From Nymphalis io (taxonomy: Eukaryota; Arthropoda; Insecta; Lepidoptera; Nymphalidae), in NCBI RefSeq assembly GCF_905147045.1, contig NC_065903.1, positions 3,410,001 to 3,474,000 of the forward strand: a stretch of 64,000 bases of DNA, written 5' to 3'. The notes beneath the pieces are model-generated. The model ran no database searches. It worked only from the letters and a program-made list of their open reading frames with translations, and was not told the origin of the DNA. The translations under genes were made by a program, and so were the position numbers. Of this stretch, positions 57,062 to 64,000 are shown piece after piece (position 1 is the first letter of the stretch; each line of letters opens with the position of its first letter).

Positions 57062-59455
57062 TTATACTGGACAAATATAATATGGATATTGGCCGGTTAA
57101 CATATTCTTAACGCACTATCGAATAATGGGCCAAAATAAAGTGTGGTCAATCACCGAATATAATTGTTCTGTTTTTATATTTTGTTTTATTACAAAATTA
57201 AACTGGAGTAACAATAGTGTGGAAAGCACCCTAATGAAAAAATGGTTTACTAATGTTTAGAAAAACGAAAATTTTATTTTGTTCCTTTAAATAATAAAAG
57301 GGTTTTGCATAGTGTTTTTCAGTATCGTAAAATATTTTATGAAACTATTCAAAAAATGAGTGTCATCGTGAAAGGAAGTTATTTATGATATTGCATTATG
57401 ATTATTCTTTACATTGTCATTACATTAAGTTTTCTTAGTTGGGTGTATTTGGTATAAATTAAATGGTAATTTCATCAAAACATTATATTGTCTTACAATA
57501 TTTATTTGGACTTTAGGATTAAATATGAATGTTATTACAAGTTTGTCATTCTTAGTCTCATTAATAATAAGAAATTAATAAGTCAGTTTAATATGATAAA
57601 AAATTGTTGCCGTATTCATTGATTTATAAAAATAGTTATTAGGAATATTTTAGTCATATCATAAGAGATAATTATATTGTTTATTGTTATAAATATATTT
57701 TAATAATATGTAAATCATATTTTTTTTCATTAAAATATATGCATTAAGATATAACATTTAAAGTAACATTTTCCACTAAAAGATATAGAAATTAAGTTGA
57801 TTACATTTCCTATTCATATGTTTTACGTTCAAGTTAATATAAAAATACTGTTGTTTCATAACAGATTAAATATAATCATTACATACATATTTCTTATTGA
57901 AGTACTAAGTATATTTAAGTATTTTCGATAAAAAATATCTGGAAATAACTAACATAAAATAAACTAAAGAATAAAACCATATAAATTGGAGGTATTCTTC
58001 GACGTTATATTGATTATATAAATATTATTATTATATTATTTAAAAATGTCAGTTGTTATATTATCTATGGATATGGATATATGATTTATTAAATATAGTA
58101 ATTGGCAGAGCATTATAATCTTTTTTTTAATCTGTGTTTTTAATGTTGTTTTATTGGTTTATAAAACATCGGGTGTGTGAAAAGTAGAAGGTTACAAATT
58201 AGCCAAATGCCTTTTATTATAAGAGATGTTATAAAATTATGTATATTACTTATTATAACTATAATATTATACAAATACGTCATTTATCAATGTTAAAATT
58301 ACATTTGTATTGTAGATTTTCCAAATAAAGTTTGGACACAAATATTGTTTTATTTTATTACATTTACCCTAAATAATAAATGGATTAAAATATAGCAATA
58401 ATTATGTTTTTTTTTAATTCAACACCTTCAAACAGAACAAGTAGAAGAGTGGAAGCTGCTGTCGGTAAGTATCGGTATTCCACTCGCTTGGAGCTGGCTT
58501 TCTACAAAGCCAAGTGGTATTTTCGCAATGTGACTATTAATAATGTTCGAAGGTTCTAGTATATGAGTTATTAAGGTAGTATTCATAAATGGTGGCCACA
58601 GTGGTGAAGACTCCGATATTGCAATAATTGTGCTTGTTTGTTTACATTCAAATCGGTTCTTTAAAAAAAAAGTTTATACATATTATACTTACATTATATT
58701 TACTTTACTTATTTTTGGAATTGTTATTAAAATAGTATGCTTGTCATACTTAATATGTAAAAATAAAACGTTAACTGAATTTAATTAGTTTCAAAAGAGC
58801 TTATAATAGCTTACACCAATAAAGAATATTTTAATTTTAATTACGATGTTCTACTTCGCTTTTTTTGATAAAGATTAGGGATACGAGGGCGGTTGGCTTA
58901 TTTGATATTACGTAGTATGGCTGCAAGACCCTGATAACGGTAGTTCACTGCGCGGAAATATTGAATGAAGAAATCGTGTTGAAATTATTAATAGTTTGAG
59001 AAAGGTAACCTTATAATATTTTAACTAATAATAACGAACATTAAACTAGCCCTGATAATAATGCCACAATTAATGATTTTCAATACTGTTTACTTGGATT
59101 TTTTACGACAGTAAATATATGTAATACTATGTATAATTTTATATGATAAAACAAAGTATATACAAACTTGTCGGATTTTCATAATTTTGGTATATATAGT
59201 TATAGCAAATTCTTATGTTCATTTGTGTTTAGTTTAACTAAAATTAAGTCAACTTCGAATTTCATAATTGCAATGAATTCAAAAGTTAATTATTTTTTAT
59301 TAAGTGAACTTTCTATTGGATCTTATCACCATCCAAGCCTTCTGCTACTTAAATATGGTATTTATAGATTCGCTCATATGTTTTGTCATTTAAATATACT
59401 AGAATAGCTAGTTGGTACCAAATTTTTGTAACCAAATAATTTAAAAGATTCGTTA
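57062..59455. other. AT-rich intergenic stretch
   Basis: Mostly featureless. A GC-richer patch at 58430-58560 contains an imperfect hairpin (CCACTCGCTTGG against CCAAGTGG, with GGCTTT/AAAGCC inside) and a GGTAAGT donor-like word. Another at 58870-58960 is not identified. No gene could be supported. Confidence 0.5.
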
Positions 59456-59608
59456 CTTATTAGTTTGATTTGAGTTTATAATTCATCTCGTGCTTGACGG
59501 TGAAGGAAAACATCGTGAGGATACCTGCATGTGTCTAATTTCATTGAAATTCTGCCACATGTGTATTCTACCAACCCGCATTGGAGCAGCGTGGTGGAAT
59601 AAGCTCCA
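59456..59608 (+). repeat. SINE family A, partial copy
   Basis: ATTCATCTCGTGCTTGACGG, GGAAAACATCGTGAGGATAC, CTGCCACATGTGTATTCTAC and GCATTGGAGCAGCGTGGTGG match the middle of family A. Both the head and the 3' end are missing. Confidence 0.7.
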
Positions 59609-59609
59609 T

Positions 59610-60600
59610 GTTATTTAATTATCCTTTGTTTACGTCGCATTCATTAAATTAGTTATAAAAAACAGTTCTATTGTTAACCATGTAAGTAAAAGGACAACAA
59701 AATATTAAACGAACACCTTATGTTATAATATATTATGTTTCACGCGGGTGTTTTATACATATGAATGTACGTGAAGTTTCGTGTTCATTACGAAGGCCAG
59801 TATTTTTTAATGAAGCCTAGCATCAGCGTACGTTTGCTATGAATGTGCTCTCGTTAGAACGAATTTCGTCTTAGTCAAGAACCTTCGTGAGTCTTTAATT
59901 ATTATTGAAATAACTTTGTTTAAAGTTGGATAAAATAATGAATACTACGTAGGTACATTAATTAATATGTTGGCATAATTTAATTTTAAAAATCACCCAT
60001 TATGAATTTTAATCTATATTTTTGAACTGAATAAGTGATACACATACCATAAGTGATACATAAGATAAGAAATAAAATAAAGGAATAAGATTCAATTCGA
60101 TACAGAATTAATGGTGTGTGGTTAATGCACCTTCTCGTGTGTAGTGAACATTAAAAAGTTTTAAAGTGAATATATGTTAGTACGAGTACAATGTAGGTCA
60201 TTTTGTTATTTTTACCTCGCGTGGTTTGTCTAACCACTTGGGATTAAAACACAATTTACAAAATTGAGTCTATGCTACTATGGAGAGTGTCAATTTATTA
60301 AACGTAAACAATAGGGCGGATTTCCCAAATAACATAATATGTTATGCATTAAAAAATATTACGGTGAAATTAAATTTGTTTTAATATACTGTATTTGAAA
60401 CGATACTTTTAAGAATTTATAATATTTTTTATTTTTATTTTATGTTCATAGGTCTACAAAACAAAATGACAATCAAAAAAATTAAATGATTACATTTCTC
60501 TTGATGTAGACACGACATGCGTTTTTGATTAAGTGCGAAAAAAGCGTCTAGTCTGTGACAGCAACAAAGACCTAAGCTTATAAGTTTTTTTTAATAGCTA
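59610..60600. other. AT-rich intergenic stretch, nothing recognised
   Basis: No gene or repeat was identified between the SINE and the LINE 3' end. The patch at 59810-59890 is somewhat GC-richer. Confidence 0.5.
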
Positions 60601-60611
60601 AATAATTTAAT

Positions 60612-61060
60612 CTATCGAAACAGTTTTTTTAAACTTTTTTTCAATGAGGCTATAGAACTGTCGGTAAAAATATCATAATTAAAACGAATACTATTATAAG
60701 AGAAACACATGCGGTATAAAGGCGAGTGGCTAAGTACATTTGTATTAGAGGTAGGAAGACAAAAGGTCATACAATATCGCATGCGACTATTTGGGCGAGG
60801 AATGAAAAACTGTATGCATTGCAGGATATCGGACGAGTCAATAAGTCCATGAATTAGCTTGTATAGAAAGATGATATCATTTATTTTCCTTCGAGTGTAA
60901 AGTGAGTTTGCTCTGTAAAAATTCAGTCTCTGTGCATACGATTTAACAGAGACTACATTGCAATACTCCAGGATATTTCGAACAAAGGTATTAAATAAAA
61001 GAATAGAAACACTCGGTTGCTTAAATATCTTTAACTGTCTATTAATAAATCCAGATAGTT
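60612..61060 (-). pseudogene. LINE ORF2 C-terminal domain
   Basis: After the break near 61060 the frame stays open for about 150 codons to TAG at 60612. It reads KASKLSGFINRQLKIFKQ, then FVRNILEYCNVVS, YTRRKINDIIFLYKLIHGLI and FFIPRPNSRMRY, matching the region after the reverse transcriptase in CR1/Jockey elements (LEYCsxVWxP ... RRxxxDxxFLYKLixG ... P). The part between NVVS and VKSYAQRL looks shortened. It lacks an early ATG because it is the end of a longer protein. Confidence 0.75.
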
Positions 61061-62461
61061 TTGACGCTTTTTTATTATATGATCTAGATGTAGCCTAAAG
61101 CTTAGTGAACTATCAAGTATAACGCCAAGATCACGTATGCTCGTTACTTCTTGGATAGTTGAATTATTATTGATATAATATGTCACCTTATCAGAAATAA
61201 TCTTGCGAGAAAATTTTATGTAAAAACATTTCGTGGGGTTGAGGTACATTTGATTTGTGTGGCACCAGGCACAAATGTAGTTTATATCCGTTTGCAATAT
61301 TAGCTTATTTAAATCATCATTTATTACGCGATAAATTTTCAAGTCATCAGCATAAAATTTGAAGTTCGATTTTATATTAATACATAAATCATTTACCAAG
61401 ATTAAAAACAGTAAAGGGCCTAAATGTGATCCTTGATGGACTCCTGAAGTTACCTCAATTTCTGCGGACTTAAAACTACAAATATTAACTAATTGTGAAC
61501 GTTTTTGTAGATAAGACTCAACCCATCTCAATAACGAACCATGAATGCCCATGTGTTCAATTTTTTTCAATAATAACCTGTGGTTCACAACATCAAACGC
61601 TTTTCTGAAGTCAGTGTATATTGAATGAACCTCTTTTTTCTTGTCTAAGGCATTTGCAATTATCGATACATAAGACACTAAATTTAATGCTGTTGATCTA
61701 CCTGCTAAAAAGTCGTGCTGATCACAATTTATATATTTACGTGTATGGCCTAGTATTTCCCTATGCACAATTGACTCAAGTATCTTACCACAATTAGATA
61801 GTAATGATATAGGACGATAAGCAGTTACATCACCTCCATCACCCCCTTTGTGGATTGGTATTAAATGAGCTTTTTTCCACATAGACGGGAATATGCCCGT
61901 CTCTAACGACTTATTATAAATTGTGGTTAAGGGCTGAGGTAATCCATCAGGACCGTATGATTTGTTCGTATTTAAAGACTGAAGACATCTCAAAACGTCG
62001 ACTTCTTCTACGAACAATTTACTGAGTGACATAACGTTGCCATATGGATTAGTAACATCTGGTGTTGGCAGTACCGAGTATTCACGGCTTAAATTATATG
62101 TATTCTGGAAATGCTTGGCGAAAAGGTTAGCTATGTCCTGCCCACCCACTGCTTTATCGATTCCTAGGGTCATTTCATTAAGAATTGAAGTACAGTTACT
62201 CATTTTACTTTTAATAAAATACCAAAAATACCTTGGATTTCGACGTAAATTATTAGGTGTATTATTTATATAGTTAGTATAACATTCTTTTACCAAAGCC
62301 TCACATTGTTCTTGTAACAAAGAGTAACTAAGTTTATCCATTTCATTTCCGTAAGTTTTGTATCGTTTATGGTATTTCGCTTTTTCTCTAAGAGCTTTAA
62401 TAGGGGATAGACCAGACAGGGAATCTCTCATTCGTCGGAAATTTAACTGGAGTAAATTCAT
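61031..62461 (-). pseudogene. LINE ORF2 reverse transcriptase
   Basis: 476 codons are open. Motifs: SYGPDGLP (168-174), AHLIPIHKGG and AYRPISLLS (198-222), TDFRKAFDVVNH with the first catalytic Asp (283-293), SGVHQGSHLGPLLF (339-352) and FYADDLKIY with the catalytic Asp pair (369-377). It lacks about a dozen residues expected between DGLP and QPLTTIYN, a likely in-frame deletion. The first 20 codons are out of frame with the true protein: the endonuclease frame joins at about 62405. The end is false too: at an A-run near 61060 the frame slips and stops at 61031. Confidence 0.88.
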
Positions 62462-63128
62462 GAATAATTGACATTAATTTCGAGTAAAATACTTCAACCA
62501 TTTCATTAACATTCCAGCATCCTAACCATATAACTGTCCAATCTATAGTTTCTAAGGCAGAATTAAGCGATTCATAGTCACATTTTGTATAATTGTATCT
62601 TAGGATTTTATAATATTTGACAGTGGCATATGAGGACTTTTGAATTAATATTTTGAGAGGGGGATGATGAATGTCAGACTGTACGAGAGGTGTTGATACT
62701 TTGGAAATAGCTATGCAAGCTGGGTCAGTAGAAAAAACTAGGTCTAACATTTTTCTATTTTCATTCAAAACACTGTTACATTGGTACAGATTATTGAATG
62801 TAATGGTGTCTACAAATCTATTTACTATGTAACCATCTGAAATCGATGGTAATAGAAAAATAGATTCAGCATTGTACTCCCACAATACGTCACTTAAGTT
62901 AAAATCCCCCAGCAACATAATAGATGACTTTTCGTTTACTTTCGGTACTACACGCGATAAGTTATATAAAAACGTGTCAACATAATTCCCATCTAAAGGT
63001 GGTGGTAGGTAGGCAACACACATATGAACACTGCTGCTCCCTCCTATTTTCAAACTAATCCATAAGTCCTCACAACGCCGACTCCCAATCATACTTTCGA
63101 GTAACTTCAAATTTCTTAGAGACAGCAA
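62397..63128 (-). pseudogene. LINE ORF2 endonuclease, main part
   Basis: An apurinic-like endonuclease (exonuclease-endonuclease-phosphatase fold). Visible blocks are CEDLWISLKIGGSSSVHMCV, AYLPPPLDG and IMLLGDFNLSDVLW with the conserved GDFN, then DLVFSTD and SDIHHPPL with the catalytic His of the SDH-type block. The linker end KFPTNERFPVWSIP should continue into IKALREKAKYHKRYK, which lies in the next frame: one extra base in the C-run near 62405-62411 explains the break. The first 15-20 codons of this frame are not endonuclease. Confidence 0.85.
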
Positions 63129-63363
63129 TCATTACGCCGCCCCCATCTTTTTTGTGAGAAGAAAATGAGGAGGAATATCTATCTCGCCTAAATATGTTAT
63201 ATCTCTGATCAATTACTTCGTAATCATATACAGTATCGTTTAGCCACGTTTCGGTCAAAATTATCATATCATAATCATTAGCCAATACGGATAAATGAAA
63301 ATTTTCTACCTTCGTTCTTAAGCCTCTCACATTTTGGTAATAAATACTTAAATTGAATTTTAT
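63070..63363 (-). pseudogene. LINE ORF2 endonuclease, N-terminal part
   Basis: The frame opens after a stop at about 63364 and reads SIYYQNVRGLRTKVENF, IILTETWLND (catalytic Glu block), RRDRYSS and DGGGVMIAVSKKF. It then slips near 63070-63090, beyond which the protein continues in the frame of the next fragment (CEDLWISL). ORF2 begins about 50 bases after the ORF1 stop, and no ATG precedes the conserved start, so translation probably depends on a non-standard start or reinitiation. Confidence 0.82.
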
Positions 63364-63414
63364 AATGAATTAAAACATAAATACGCATGTTTTACATTGA
63401 TTAAATGAATAAAT

Positions 63415-64000
63415 TTATAGATTTTGTAAAAAGCCTTTATCCTTAACTATTTTAGCCTCCAACTTAATATTCTTGCGCACGAAGATTTTCCCATTCTTCT
63501 CTTTTGCGACTATCCTGGTAGCTGCATGCAATTGTTTATTCACAGGCGAAAGATGTTCCATCGCATAAATGGGCCGATTGACTTCAAATCCAAGGTGTGT
63601 TGAATTGAGCTTATTATCTTTATTCTTAAGGTTGTATAATTTGACAGCTGCTAGAAAATTGTCACGAACTCTTGGGCTAATCATTTTTATAATAATGCTG
63701 CGAGGTCTTTTGCTCCCCGAGTTGTATTTAGCAACCCTGTGGCAATTTAACACATCTTTATCTGATAATTGGTACGACACAGTGCTTGCAAGTTGCTTAA
63801 TGTGGGTAAACAAATTTTCAGATTTGCTTTCTGGTACGCATTGAAGTTCAATGTTGGAGTCTCGGGATCTCTGCTCTTTTTCCGCGAGCTCCACTGTTAT
63901 TTCATGTAGTTTTGTTCGCAGAGTATTGTTTTCAACTACAACATTCGAAATTATCTTTGAGTTTTCTTTATTAAAATTCACTTGATCGTCATGGACTTCC
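63415..64000 (-). CDS. LINE ORF1 protein with Baculo_FP-like domain, partial
   Basis: Open from the right edge to TAA at 63415. About 195 codons are visible and the N terminus lies outside the window. A coiled-coil-like stretch (NNTLRTKLHEITVELAEKEQ) is followed by NIELQCVPESKSENLF, then DVLNCHRVAKYN, KRPRSIIIKMISPRVRDNFL, IYAMEHLSPVNKQLHAATR and KNGKIFVRK. This order is that of the Baculo_FP (FP25K-like) domain, which is also found in ORF1 of many insect LINEs and probably binds RNA. The neighbouring endonuclease and reverse transcriptase show it is a retrotransposon protein and not a viral gene. Confidence 0.85.
   Translation of the reverse strand, partial: EVHDDQVNFNKENSKIISNVVVENNTLRTKLHEITVELAEKEQRSRDSNIELQCVPESKSENLFTHIKQLASTVSYQLSDKDVLNCHRVAKYNSGSKRPRSIIIKMISPRVRDNFLAAVKLYNLKNKDNKLNSTHLGFEVNRPIYAMEHLSPVNKQLHAATRIVAKEKNGKIFVRKNIKLEAKIVKDKGFLQNL

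Larger units (their letters stand above)
60600..64000 (-). mobile_element. Two-ORF non-LTR retrotransposon of CR1/Jockey type, cut by the right edge
   Basis: Going leftwards on the minus strand: ORF1 (Baculo_FP-like), endonuclease, reverse transcriptase and a C-terminal domain ending at a stop at 60612. This is the standard order of apurinic-endonuclease-bearing LINEs. The 5' end lies outside the window. At least three single-frame breaks and two probable in-frame deletions make it inactive as read. The frames are otherwise long and clean, so the insertion is fairly recent. Confidence 0.88.

Noticed and set aside
63415..64000. Integrated baculovirus gene
   Set aside because: The domain is baculovirus-like, but it is directly followed by a LINE endonuclease and reverse transcriptase in the same orientation, so it is a retrotransposon ORF1.

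Overview
The window looks like nuclear DNA from a lepidopteran insect, most likely a butterfly. The sequence is strongly AT-rich and has spliced genes with GT-AG introns. It also carries many diverged copies of tRNA-derived SINE-like repeats and non-LTR retrotransposon (LINE) pieces of types common in moth and butterfly genomes. The taxon is inferred from repeat style and protein similarity; no database search was possible.

Layout. Positions 1 to about 43,430 form a gene-poor region. It holds SINE fragments of at least four kinds (called A, B, C and E here), short tandem repeats, a perfect 44-bp palindrome, two sets of locally duplicated segments, and a series of visibly less AT-rich islands that look like conserved non-coding (regulatory) DNA. 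Two minus-strand open stretches in it (1584-1797 and 11287-11499) read like protein but I could not name them.

Positions 43,482 to 50,302 hold a complete six-exon gene on the plus strand for NTAN1, the protein N-terminal asparagine amidohydrolase of the Arg/N-degron pathway. The spliced product is 313 residues. Its introns are loaded with SINE B copies and a fragment of a LINE reverse transcriptase. Positions 52,307 to 54,037 hold a complete two-exon plus-strand gene for a BRI3 (brain protein I3)-like membrane protein of 133 residues, with a proline-rich head and a Cys-containing LITAF-like tail.

The right end is occupied by retrotransposons on the minus strand. About 55,540-57,060 is a 5'-truncated, frameshifted LINE reverse transcriptase. 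From 60,612 to the right edge lies a longer two-ORF LINE of the CR1/Jockey type (ORF1 with a Baculo_FP-like domain, then endonuclease and reverse transcriptase), broken by several frameshifts.

The two host genes share a strand and are about 2 kb apart, but nothing suggests they act in one pathway. I found no convincing new multi-gene system. The best leads are the large palindrome, the unexplained coding-like stretches, the local duplications and the clusters of putative regulatory islands.
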